A DNA stretch of 64,000 nucleotides from Devosia sp. LC5. GTDB taxonomy: Bacteria; Pseudomonadota; Alphaproteobacteria; Rhizobiales; Devosiaceae. Shown here piece by piece: positions 55,413 to 63,615 of this stretch. Numbering within the stretch: position 1 is the stretch's first letter; every line of letters starts with the position of its first letter. The translations under genes were made by a program, and so were the position numbers. Location: contig NZ_JNNO01000001.1 in NCBI RefSeq assembly GCF_000735585.1, positions 1 to 64,000 of the forward strand. Reading direction: 5' to 3'. A model generated the notes under the pieces. It saw nothing but the letters and a program-made list of their open reading frames with translations, did not search any database and had not been told where the DNA came from.

Positions 55413-57032
55413 ATGCGCGCGCCAATTGGCTTTCGCATCAGCAGCCGCCGGAAATCGTTGAGGATTTCGCAGGCGGCGCTGGCGCGGTTGATCGGCATTT
55501 CGCCGAGCTATCTCAACCTGATCGAAAACAACAAGCGCGACATCGGCGGGGCGCTGCTCAACCGCGTTGCGCAGCATCTGCACATCGATATCGACGAGCT
55601 GGCCGGCCGTGCAGAGCAAAAGCTGTTGCAGGACCTTGAGGAGGCCTTTGCCGATCCGATGCTTGAGTCGCTGCCCTTCCGCCCGGACGAGCGCCGCGAA
55701 CTGGTGGCGCAATACCCAGCCAGCGGCGCTGCATTGGCGCGTATGCACCGCGCCTATATTAGCGCGCAACTCAGCGCCGATGCCTATGCCGATCGCCTGC
55801 GCTCGGACCCATTGTTGTCGCAGTTCCTGCACCAGATCCTCTCCGGCGTAACCGCCATCCGCTCCAGCGCCGAAATCCTGGTCGATGTGCCTGATCTGGG
55901 CGAGGCCGAGCGCCGGCAATTCCTTTCCGCCATTGGCCGCGAAACCCTGGCATTGACCGATGTGGCCCGCAATCTGATCGGCCAATTCGACATCGCCCGC
56001 CGCGATAGCCGGGATATTTCCCCGGCACGCGAGATCGACGATCTGCTGATCGAGCAGAACAATTATTTCCCCGAACTCGAGACGGCTGCAGACTCCTTGC
56101 GCAGCGAGATCGAACGAGCCGGCCCCTTTGGCATGGCCACGCTGACCCATTTGCTGGCAGAACGGTTCGGCATCACCGTGAATATCGGCGGCGCCGCGCC
56201 GGAAGGCTTTCCGGGTCAATACCGGTTCGATGGCGAGCAGCGCGTCATGTGGCTGCAAGGCTCGACCAAGCTCGCGACGCGCCAATTCCAGCTGGCCCGG
56301 CTGTTTGGCGAACTCGCGGCGCCGGACGTGATTGCCCAGCAGCTCATGAACGCGCGGCTTTCATCCCCGGTCGCGCAACGGCTCGCATCCCGCGCCTTGG
56401 GCTCTTACTTGGCCGGTGCGATGATCCTGCCCTATCGCCGGTTCCGCGACCACGCCGAAGCAGCGGCCTATGACATCGATCACCTCTGCCAGATCTACCA
56501 CGCCAGCTACGAGCAGGTGGCCCAGCGGCTGGTGACATTGCGGCGGCCGGGCGAGGAGGGGGTGCCCTTCGGCTTCCTGCGATCGGACCCTGCCGGGCGG
56601 CTCACCAAGCACTTTCCGCTGCCCGGCCTGTTGCTGCCCAATAGCGGGCATGCCTGCCCGCTCTGGGCCATCTATGGTGCCTTCCGCACGCCGGAGACGC
56701 CCGTGCGGCAAGTGGTCCGCTTTTCCGACGGTTCCCGCTATCTGTTCATCGCGCGGACGGTGCAACGCCGTACGGCCTCATTCCGCGAGCAAGCGCCGAC
56801 CGCCTCGATCATGCTGGCCTGCGACGTGCTGCATGCTGACCGCACCATCTATGGCTCGGGTCTCGATCTCTCCGACACATCCTCGGACGTGCCGGTAGGG
56901 CCAAGCTGCCGGCTGTGCACGCGGCGCGACTGCCCGAGCCGCCAGGAAGAGGCGCTTTCGCCCACTGGGACGAATGGAGAAATCCGCGCCCCGCTGTTGC
57001 CCGCTGGTTTTCAGCTTGGCGATTCCGCATGA
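55413..57032 (+). CDS. XRE regulator of the RamB/ScfR type with an inserted DHp-like segment
   Basis: A 539-aa transcription regulator. Start ATG 55413 (MRAPIGFRIS), with GGAGG eight bases upstream. Residues about 5-65 are an XRE helix-turn-helix (LRISQAALARLIGISPSYLN). Residues about 240-360 look like the IrrE/M78 region, but the protease HExxH is missing (FQLARLFGELAA). The C-terminal part has the Cys cluster SCRLCTRRDCPSR typical of the short-chain fatty acyl regulators (DUF2083). Between them, residues 132-192 align without gaps to the DHp domain of the kinase encoded 2.7 kb downstream: 23 of 61 identical by eye, His140 on the phospho-acceptor position. A receiver gene follows 55 bases later. 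It is divergent from the liv operon. Confidence 0.85.
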   Translation: MRAPIGFRISSRRKSLRISQAALARLIGISPSYLNLIENNKRDIGGALLNRVAQHLHIDIDELAGRAEQKLLQDLEEAFADPMLESLPFRPDERRELVAQYPASGAALARMHRAYISAQLSADAYADRLRSDPLLSQFLHQILSGVTAIRSSAEILVDVPDLGEAERRQFLSAIGRETLALTDVARNLIGQFDIARRDSRDISPAREIDDLLIEQNNYFPELETAADSLRSEIERAGPFGMATLTHLLAERFGITVNIGGAAPEGFPGQYRFDGEQRVMWLQGSTKLATRQFQLARLFGELAAPDVIAQQLMNARLSSPVAQRLASRALGSYLAGAMILPYRRFRDHAEAAAYDIDHLCQIYHASYEQVAQRLVTLRRPGEEGVPFGFLRSDPAGRLTKHFPLPGLLLPNSGHACPLWAIYGAFRTPETPVRQVVRFSDGSRYLFIARTVQRRTASFREQAPTASIMLACDVLHADRTIYGSGLDLSDTSSDVPVGPSCRLCTRRDCPSRQEEALSPTGTNGEIRAPLLPAGFQLGDSA

Positions 57033-57087
57033 TTGCGCTTTAGTGTCGCGATCTGCGGAGGGGAGACTGCGGATATGAGGGGGAATT

Positions 57088-57471
57088 TTGGCGATCGACA
57101 TACTTATTGCCGAGGACGAGCCGAGCATTCTTGAATCGCTCGATTTCATTCTTCGGCGAGCTGGCTGGACCATCAGCTCGGTCACTGACGGCGCAGCGGT
57201 GCTTGAAGGCGTACGCCGGCTGCAACCGCGTGTACTGGTGCTTGATGTGATGCTGCCCAAGCGCAGTGGCTTCGACGTACTCAAGACCATCCGCGCCAGC
57301 GCTGATACGCGGCTATTGCCAGTGCTGATCCTGACGGCCAAAGGCCAGCAGCAGGATAAGCGCATTGCCGAGGAGCTGGGGGCCAACGAATTCGTCACCA
57401 AGCCCTATGCCAATGCCGACGTTGTTGGGGCCGTGCGGCGCCTGCTGGGCGATCATGGCCGAGCGCCGTAA
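57088..57471 (+). CDS. Stand-alone response-regulator receiver protein
   Basis: A single-domain receiver of 127 aa without output domain. It starts at TTG 57088, preceded by AGGGGGA. The acidic pocket is IAEDEPS (Glu9, Asp10), the phospho-acceptor Asp53 lies in VLVLDVMLP, Thr83 in ILTAKG and Lys105 in FVTKPY, so all catalytic residues are present. It precedes a histidine kinase in the same operon and is presumably its partner. With no DNA-binding domain, the signal must go to another protein; the upstream XRE regulator is the obvious candidate. Confidence 0.92.
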   Translation: MAIDILIAEDEPSILESLDFILRRAGWTISSVTDGAAVLEGVRRLQPRVLVLDVMLPKRSGFDVLKTIRASADTRLLPVLILTAKGQQQDKRIAEELGANEFVTKPYANADVVGAVRRLLGDHGRAP

Positions 57472-57682
57472 GCTCGAAGCCGCCATGCTGGCGCTGACGG
57501 TGTTCGGCACACTGCTGATCGTGCCGCCCTTGGCGTATATTTTCAGCCAGCCGATCAGCCATTTCGGCGTGCCGCAGGTCGTCATTTATCTCTTTGCCTG
57601 GTGGGCGTTGATCATTACCGCTACCGTACTACTGACCCATTGGATGCCGCGCGATAGCGCCGATAATGGGGAGAGCGAATAA
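57455..57682 (+). CDS. Small two-TM membrane protein beside the SSS-kinase
   Basis: A 75-aa protein starting at ATG 57455 (MAERRKLEAAMLAL), overlapping the receiver gene by 17 bases and the kinase start by one base (TAATG). It has two TM segments (about 10-30 and 38-60) and a short charged tail (DSADNGESE). Small two-TM proteins (DUF485, DUF4212) accompany several sodium:solute symporters such as ActP; this one fits in size and position though I cannot assign it to either family. Confidence 0.75.
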   Translation: MAERRKLEAAMLALTVFGTLLIVPPLAYIFSQPISHFGVPQVVIYLFAWWALIITATVLLTHWMPRDSADNGESE

Positions 57683-60378
57683 TGCTCTCGGCCGATTTCG
57701 TGATCGCCACGGCCGTCGCCTATGTGGGCCTGCTGTTCGTGCTGGCCTATTTTGGCGATCGGCGGGCGCGCGAGCGGAAGAAGTCATTCCTGCATTCCCC
57801 TGCGGTCTATACGCTCTCGATATCGGTCTATTGCACCAGCTGGACCTTCTATGGCGCGGTCGGCAATGCAGCGCGCAGCGGCCTCGAATTCCTGACCATT
57901 TATCTGGGTCCCACCATCGTCTTTGTCGGCTGGTATTTGGTGCTGCGGCGCCTCGTGCGTATCAGCCATCTCCAGCGCATCACCTCCGTCGCCGATCTGC
58001 TGTCCTCCCGTTTCGGCAAGTCGAGCCGTTTGGCCGTGCTGGTCACCTGCATCGCGGTGATCGGCATTGCCCCTTATATAGCGCTACAGCTCAAGGCGGT
58101 GACCTCATCGATCCAGGCCGTCGCCGGCGCCTCCGAGTTCGGGCAGGGGAGCCTTGCCGGCATTGATGATGTGGGCCTGGCGCTTGGTGTCGCAGCGGCC
58201 ATGGCGCTGTTCACCATTCTGTTCGGCACGCGACATGTCGACGCCAAGGAGCAGCATCACGGGGTGGTGGCTGCCATCGCCTTCGAGGCGGTGGTGAAGC
58301 TGGCGGCGCTCGTGGCCGTCGGCGTGTTCGTGGTGTTCATCGGCGGCGGTTTCGAGGCGATTTTTCGCAATGCCGCGGCGCGTGGTTTCACCCTCGACGT
58401 CGAAAACACCTTCGATGACCGCTGGCTGACCACGCTGGGTCTCTCCATTGCGGCCATCGTCTGCCTGCCGCGCCAGTTCCAGGTGACGGTGGTCGAAAAT
58501 TCCGACGAAGACCATCTCCGCGTCGCCGGTTGGGCCTTTCCCGCTTATATGATGCTGATGAGCATCTTCATCCTGCCCATAGCGCTTTATGGGCTGACAA
58601 CGATGCCAGCCGGCGCCAATCCCGATATGTTCGCGCTGACCCTGCCCATGGCGGCCGGTCAGAGTGGGCTGGCGCTGTTCGCCTTCATTGGCGGCTTTTC
58701 GTCGGCCACCTCCATGATCATCCTGGAGTCCATCGCACTCTCGATCATGGTCTCCAACCACATCGTCATGCCCCTCGTGCTGCGGTTCACGCCCAGCGGG
58801 CGGGACGGGCAGGGGGTCAGCCACCTGCTGCTGGTGGCGCGGCGGTTTTCCATCGTACTCATCCTCTCGCTTGGGTTTTTCTATTTCTTCTTCACCCGCG
58901 ATTCCAACGCGTTGGCCCCAATCGGCCTCATCTCCTTCACCGCCATTGCGCAATTTTTCCCCGCCGTTCTGGCCGCTCTGTTCTGGCGTGATGCCTCGCT
59001 CAAGGCGGCAACGGCCGCGATTGCGGCGGGCTTCGTCATCTGGGTGTGGAGCAGCTTCCTGCCCTCGTTCGAATCCGTCTCGCCACAAGTAGCCGAATTG
59101 TTACGCGATGGCCCTTGGGGCATTTCCTGGCTGCGGCCCGAGGCAATGTTCGGGTTGGACGGCCTAGACCCGCTCGCCCACGCGGCGTTCTGGAGCCTTT
59201 CGATCAACACGTTCACCCTGATTGTCGGGTCGTTGCTGACCAGCCAATCCACACTCGAACGCATCCAGGCCAATGTGTTTGTCGACGTGTTCCGCCGCGG
59301 CAATATCGCGCCACGCAATTTCATGCGCGGTGTGGCGACCGCCAACGACCTCTATTTCGTCGCCGAGCGTGTATTGGGTGAACGCCGTGCTGCGGCGCTA
59401 TTCGAAACTGCGGCGCGCGAAAGCGGCGTGTCCCCCGCCATGCTCAATCCATCGCCCGAATTTATCGGGCGGCTCGAGCGCGAACTGGCCGGCTCGATTG
59501 GGGCGGCATCGGCCCATGTCATGCTGTCGAAGGTAGTTGCCGGCGCCGAGGTGTCGCTGGAAGAGGTCATGCAGATGGCCGACGAAACCCAGCAGGTCAT
59601 CGAATATTCCCAGCAATTGGAGAAAACCTCGGCTGAGCTGCGTTCCACCGCCCAGCAGCTCGAAGATGCCAACGCCCAGCTCCGCGTACTCGATAGTCAG
59701 AAGGACGACTTTTTGAGCCAGGTGAGCCACGAAGTGCGCACGCCGATGACCTCGATCCGTTCGTTCTCGGAAATCCTGCTCGACCAGGGTGAACTGGACG
59801 AGCAGCAGCGGCACCGGTTCGTGTCGACGATCCACCAGGAAAGCCTGCGCTTGACCCGGCTGCTCGACGAAATCCTCGATCTGAATGCACTGGAACGCGG
59901 GGAGCGGACTTGGGAAAACGTGCCCACCGATGCCGAGGCCGCGTTGGAACGGGCGCTGTCGGTTTGCGACGCGCTCCTGCGCCAGCGCGGCATGCGCGTG
60001 GAGTTCGGCAGCCGGGCACGGGCTGGCATGGTGGATGGCGACGGCGACCGGCTATGCCAGGTGTTCATCAACATCATTTCCAACGCCGTGAAATATAACG
60101 ATGCGGAAGAGCCGTTGTTACGGGTGAGTTCCTCCGTCCGCGCCGGTTTCTATGGGGTGGAAATCGCCGACAATGGCCCGGGTATTGGCAAGGCCGAGCG
60201 CAGTCTGATCTTTGAAAAATTCTCGCGCGGCCAGCACGGCTCGGCCGATCAGAGCGGGGCTGGGCTGGGGTTGGCCATCAGCCGGCAGATCGTGGCGCGC
60301 ATGAATGGCTCGCTGGACCTGGTCGCCGGGCCGCTGCCCGGCGCCTGTTTCCGGGTGCGGCTGGCCGTTTTGCGCTAG
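57682..60378 (+). CDS. Sodium:solute symporter-STAC-histidine kinase fusion (CrbS-like)
   Basis: An 898-aa sensor kinase. Residues 1 to about 520 form an SSS transporter-like domain with some 13 TM segments (SISVYCTSWTFYGAVGNAAR near the start). A STAC-like helical domain follows at about 555-625 (ANDLYFVAERVLGERRAAAL). Then a coiled coil leads to the DHp domain, with His683 in SHEVRTPMTSI, and the ATPase domain with N-box NIISNAVKY, G1 IADNGPGIG, F-box FEKFSRG and G2 GLGLAISRQ. There is no PAS and no receiver. CrbS proteins of this design sense acetate and control acetate use with CrbR; the ligand here is inference. The convergent K+ channel gene ends four bases away. Confidence 0.93.
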   Translation: MLSADFVIATAVAYVGLLFVLAYFGDRRARERKKSFLHSPAVYTLSISVYCTSWTFYGAVGNAARSGLEFLTIYLGPTIVFVGWYLVLRRLVRISHLQRITSVADLLSSRFGKSSRLAVLVTCIAVIGIAPYIALQLKAVTSSIQAVAGASEFGQGSLAGIDDVGLALGVAAAMALFTILFGTRHVDAKEQHHGVVAAIAFEAVVKLAALVAVGVFVVFIGGGFEAIFRNAAARGFTLDVENTFDDRWLTTLGLSIAAIVCLPRQFQVTVVENSDEDHLRVAGWAFPAYMMLMSIFILPIALYGLTTMPAGANPDMFALTLPMAAGQSGLALFAFIGGFSSATSMIILESIALSIMVSNHIVMPLVLRFTPSGRDGQGVSHLLLVARRFSIVLILSLGFFYFFFTRDSNALAPIGLISFTAIAQFFPAVLAALFWRDASLKAATAAIAAGFVIWVWSSFLPSFESVSPQVAELLRDGPWGISWLRPEAMFGLDGLDPLAHAAFWSLSINTFTLIVGSLLTSQSTLERIQANVFVDVFRRGNIAPRNFMRGVATANDLYFVAERVLGERRAAALFETAARESGVSPAMLNPSPEFIGRLERELAGSIGAASAHVMLSKVVAGAEVSLEEVMQMADETQQVIEYSQQLEKTSAELRSTAQQLEDANAQLRVLDSQKDDFLSQVSHEVRTPMTSIRSFSEILLDQGELDEQQRHRFVSTIHQESLRLTRLLDEILDLNALERGERTWENVPTDAEAALERALSVCDALLRQRGMRVEFGSRARAGMVDGDGDRLCQVFINIISNAVKYNDAEEPLLRVSSSVRAGFYGVEIADNGPGIGKAERSLIFEKFSRGQHGSADQSGAGLGLAISRQIVARMNGSLDLVAGPLPGACFRVRLAVLR

Positions 60379-60381
60379 AAC

Positions 60382-61182
60382 CTAGTCGTGACCGTGATCG
60401 GGAATGTTGAGGACGTGACCGCAGGCCTTGCAATGCACGGCGTCCGGATCGTGCTTTTGCAACCCGCATTGCGGGCAGGGGAAATGCACCTTGTAGGGGC
60501 GGAAGATCGACTGGGCCAGCCGCACGAACAGCGATATGCCGATGATCATGATGATGATCGAGGCCAGTTTGCCCCATGTTCCGGGCAGGGTGATATCGCC
60601 AAATCCAGTCGTGGTGACGGTGGCCACGGTGAAATAGAGCGCGTCAACGTAGCCAGCGATGCCGGAATCCTCGTTGGCGAAGGCGGTGTAGACAAAACCG
60701 GTCACCACGAACAGGAAAACCAGCAGGTTGATCACCGCCTGCACGGTGGGCTGATAGGCATCCAGCCCGCGCTTGCGTAGTGGCCGCCAAAACGAACTGG
60801 ACCGCGTCAGCGTCCATAGCCGCATGATCCGCAGAAAGCCCAGATTGACCAACCAGGTTGGCGCCAGCAGCGTCAGCAGGATGAAAATATCGATGATCAC
60901 CGGAAACTGCCGCATCCAGCGCAGCACATCGGTTGAGGCCAGTGCACGGGCGATCAGGTCGGCGGCCAGCAGGGCCGCGATCGAATAGTCGATCCACAGG
61001 AACGAGGCATTGTCACGCAGCAGCGGGGTGAGAATGAAAAAGACGATGATGACCAGATCGACAATCAGCGCTGCTGCCTGGAAGCGTTGCGCGGTGGGCG
61101 ATTGACCATGATAGAGCAGGCGCAGGGTTGACCGCAGCCGGGCAAAGCGGCTCTGTGGAGCCTCGTCGGTCGTCTTGCTCAT
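60382..61182 (-). CDS. Voltage-gated-like K+ channel with a C-terminal zinc ribbon
   Basis: A 266-aa six-TM channel. Segments S1-S4 lie at about 35-155, with a modest S4 (LRIMRLWTLTRSSSFWRPL). The pore helix and filter read TVATVTTTGFGDI, i.e. the TVGYGD filter in GFGD form. S6 follows (IIIMIIGISLFVRLAQ). After the membrane part comes a zinc-ribbon-like tail, CPQCGLQKHDPDAVHCKACG, then HVLNIPDHGHD. The soluble Cys4 module suggests metal or redox gating. It is convergent with the kinase gene. Confidence 0.85.
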   Translation of the reverse strand: MSKTTDEAPQSRFARLRSTLRLLYHGQSPTAQRFQAAALIVDLVIIVFFILTPLLRDNASFLWIDYSIAALLAADLIARALASTDVLRWMRQFPVIIDIFILLTLLAPTWLVNLGFLRIMRLWTLTRSSSFWRPLRKRGLDAYQPTVQAVINLLVFLFVVTGFVYTAFANEDSGIAGYVDALYFTVATVTTTGFGDITLPGTWGKLASIIIMIIGISLFVRLAQSIFRPYKVHFPCPQCGLQKHDPDAVHCKACGHVLNIPDHGHD

Positions 61183-61281
61183 GCTTCCTCAAACCACCAC
61201 AAGGAGACGCTACTTGTCACGCCAAACCAGCTGGTGCACAAGTGTCTTCCCATTCGGGAACAGACAATCAGGATAAGTTCG

Positions 61282-61782
61282 ATGACCATCTCGATGTACG
61301 GCATGACAGTGCCGTTCTTCCAGCGCATGCTGACCAATCTGCTGGCAATCATGGACAAGGCTGACGCCTATGCGGCCGAGCGCAATTTCGACACTGGCGT
61401 GCTCGTCGCCTCGCGCCTGGCCCCCGATATGCTGCCGTTCCGCAGCCAGTTGCAGATTGCCACCGACCACGCCAAGGGCTGTGTATCGCGCCTCTCCGGC
61501 CAGCCGGTTCCGTCTTGGGCCGATGATGAAATCACGTTCGACGAACTGCGCGCCCGCCTGCGCAAGACCCTCGACCTGCTCGCCACGATCAAGCCCGAAG
61601 ACCTCGAAGGCTCCGACACGCGTCCGGTGACGCTCAAGCTCCGCGCCGGCGATGTCACCCTGTCCGGGGAGGATTATGTCGTGCAGCGGGCGCTGCCCAA
61701 CTTCTTCTTCCACGTCACCACGGCCTACGCCATTCTCCGCCACAACGGCGTCCCCGTCGGCAAAAGCGATTATCTCGGCTGA
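61282..61782 (+). CDS. DUF1993 family protein
   Basis: A 166-aa protein of the DUF1993 family, distantly related to DinB-like four-helix bundles. The start is ATG 61282 (MTISMYGMTVPFFQRML), with AGGA about nine bases upstream. The pattern of helices (FQRMLTNLLAIMDKAD; MLPFRSQLQIATDHAKGCV; NFFFHVTTAYAILRHNGVP) and the final GKSDYLG are typical. No biochemical role is known to me. It stands between two minus-strand genes. Confidence 0.8.
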   Translation: MTISMYGMTVPFFQRMLTNLLAIMDKADAYAAERNFDTGVLVASRLAPDMLPFRSQLQIATDHAKGCVSRLSGQPVPSWADDEITFDELRARLRKTLDLLATIKPEDLEGSDTRPVTLKLRAGDVTLSGEDYVVQRALPNFFFHVTTAYAILRHNGVPVGKSDYLG

Positions 61783-61788
61783 TCGCTA

Positions 61789-62589
61789 TCAGGGAACGGT
61801 ACGCGAATTCTGACCGCCCGGTGCCGTAGGGGTGCCGGGCGTGTTCGGCCTGTCATCGTCGGGCATGTCAGGCCAGCCGCCCAGGCTATTGATCGACTCG
61901 GCCCCGCTGGTGCCGAGTTCCTGGCACCGGCCAGCGCCGCTGACGCGGAAGTCGGGCAGTAATTGCCGCTGCAACCGCGAATAGCCGAACCCGGCGACCA
62001 CCTGCGGCCGCCGGCTGTCCTGCATGGACAGTCGCGCAGCCCCGCTGGAATTTGCATAACCCACGGCGCAGCGTTCGGCCAATTGGGCACATTCACCCGC
62101 ACCGCGGCACAGCTGCAGCGCACCCTCGTAGAGCATGGCGAGGGTCTGCTGCCTGGTAACGATCAAATCGAACGCGGTGCCGCGTACGGCGATGGCCGCG
62201 GCAGGTGTTTCGATCGAATAGGCCGATTTCGGGCTATTGCCCGAAATGAAGCGAAAACTGCCACCCAACGCATTGATCGCCAGCTTCCTGGCCGTATTTG
62301 GTCCTGAAAGCAGATAGGTCTCGATCAGTAGCGAACTGCCGGGACCAACGACCAGCCTGGTTGCATCGGCAAAAAAGATCTGCACCTGGCCAGAACCGCC
62401 GGTGACGATCAATTCCCCCACCGACACATCGCTACCGACTTCCAGAATCCGATCGTTTGAACTGACGCGGGCTACTGCGTCGGGCCTGACTCCCACCGCC
62501 GTGCCTTCGCCAGCCGCATTGGCCGCTGGAGCGACAATCAGGGCAAAGCCCAAAGCAAGGAAGGTTTGCAGTATTCGGCGGATGATCAT
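61789..62589 (-). CDS. FecR-domain exported protein
   Basis: A 266-aa periplasmic protein with a FecR domain. Start ATG 62589 (MIIRRILQTFLALGF); the longer frame from 62778 overlaps the divergent glycosyltransferase start and is excluded. The signal peptide ends AANAAGE. The FecR region (about 45-155) includes VGSDVSVGELIVTGGSGQVQ, FADATRLVVGPGSSL and ETPAAAIAVRGTAFDLI. In the absence of a TonB receptor or ECF sigma factor nearby it is probably not a sigma regulator; stand-alone FecR proteins often act at the envelope. A Cys-containing stretch (LCRGAGECAQLAERC) follows and the C-terminus is Pro/Gly-rich. Confidence 0.82.
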   Translation of the reverse strand: MIIRRILQTFLALGFALIVAPAANAAGEGTAVGVRPDAVARVSSNDRILEVGSDVSVGELIVTGGSGQVQIFFADATRLVVGPGSSLLIETYLLSGPNTARKLAINALGGSFRFISGNSPKSAYSIETPAAAIAVRGTAFDLIVTRQQTLAMLYEGALQLCRGAGECAQLAERCAVGYANSSGAARLSMQDSRRPQVVAGFGYSRLQRQLLPDFRVSGAGRCQELGTSGAESINSLGGWPDMPDDDRPNTPGTPTAPGGQNSRTVP

Positions 62590-62765
62590 TGCGCGATCTT
62601 TCGGACTATCCTGAGCCAGGTAAGTAAATCGGCGCCGCACACCGCCTCTTGATAGCAGACATTTCTTCGCCGGGAAATGTGCCAGACCTGCGCACTGGTA
62701 CGGAAAACATTGCCGTGGCCCGCTGCAAACGCTATTGGCAGATTCCGCGACAACACGAGGCATCC

Positions 62766-63509
62766 ATGAAACTGGCATTCGTCATCCCGGCGTATAATGA
62801 AGAAGCGCTGATCGGCAAATGCCTGCAATCCGTGGTCGATGAGGTGGCGCGCTCGGGCGCCGACGCCGACATCGTGGTCGTCGACAATGCCTCCACCGAC
62901 CGCACTGGCGAGATCGCCCGCAGTTTTGCTGGCGTGCGCGTGGTCGATGAGCCCCAAAAGGGGCTGGTCAATGCCCGTGACGCCGGCTTTGCCGCTACCG
63001 AGGGATTTGATCTCATCGCCAATATCGACAGCGACACCGTGGTGCCCCCAGGCTGGCTCGATACGGTGATGTCGGAATTCGCCAGGGATCCCGAGCTGGT
63101 CTGCCTCAGCGGTCCCTATGTTTATTACGACATGAGCCGCTTCAATCGGTTTCTGGTGACCATGTTCTACGGCCTTACCTATCTGATCTATGTGTTCAAC
63201 CGCTTCATCCTGCGGGTCGGCTCGGTGGTGCAGGGCGGCAATTTCGTGTTCAAGCGCGCGGCCTGGGAACAGGTCGGCGGCTATGACCGCTCGATCGAAT
63301 TCTTCGGCGAAGATACCGACGTGGCCGTACGCCTCTCCAAGGTCGGCAGCGTCAAATGGACCTTTGCCCTCAAGATGAAAACTTCGGGCCGCCGTTTGGA
63401 ACAGGAAGGCGTGTTCCGCACCGCGGGCACCTATACGCTCAACTTCTTCTGGGTGACCTTCCGCGGCAAGCCGGCGACCAAGAGCTATACCGATATCCGA
63501 CCGAACTAG
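62766..63509 (+). CDS. Glycosyltransferase family 2
   Basis: A GT-A fold glycosyltransferase of 247 aa. Start ATG 62766 (MKLAFVIPAYNEEALIGKCL), with GAGG about six bases upstream. The DxD-like metal motif is NIDSDTVVPPGWL (near residue 90). VVVDNASTDRTGEIA is the nucleotide-sugar site. The acceptor region has GGNFVFKRAAWEQVGGYDRS with the catalytic FFGEDTDVAVRL. A hydrophobic stretch (FYGLTYLIYVFNRFILRVG) may touch the membrane. The product is unknown; the gene stands apart from sugar operons. Confidence 0.88.
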   Translation: MKLAFVIPAYNEEALIGKCLQSVVDEVARSGADADIVVVDNASTDRTGEIARSFAGVRVVDEPQKGLVNARDAGFAATEGFDLIANIDSDTVVPPGWLDTVMSEFARDPELVCLSGPYVYYDMSRFNRFLVTMFYGLTYLIYVFNRFILRVGSVVQGGNFVFKRAAWEQVGGYDRSIEFFGEDTDVAVRLSKVGSVKWTFALKMKTSGRRLEQEGVFRTAGTYTLNFFWVTFRGKPATKSYTDIRPN

Positions 63510-63615
63510 GCCGTCGGCTCTCGCTAATGCCTGCCGCCATTTTAATGCGGCTTTGCGATTTGCTCTGCTAGGCTAGCGCACTAGCCGCATGGGGCGGCGG
63601 AGGCGCGGGCGTTCC

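Noticed and set aside
61789-62589. FecR-domain protein as part of an ECF sigma/anti-sigma/TonB receptor system
   Set aside because: No sigma factor or TonB-dependent receptor lies nearby, and the protein has a cleavable signal peptide rather than an anti-sigma cytoplasmic domain.
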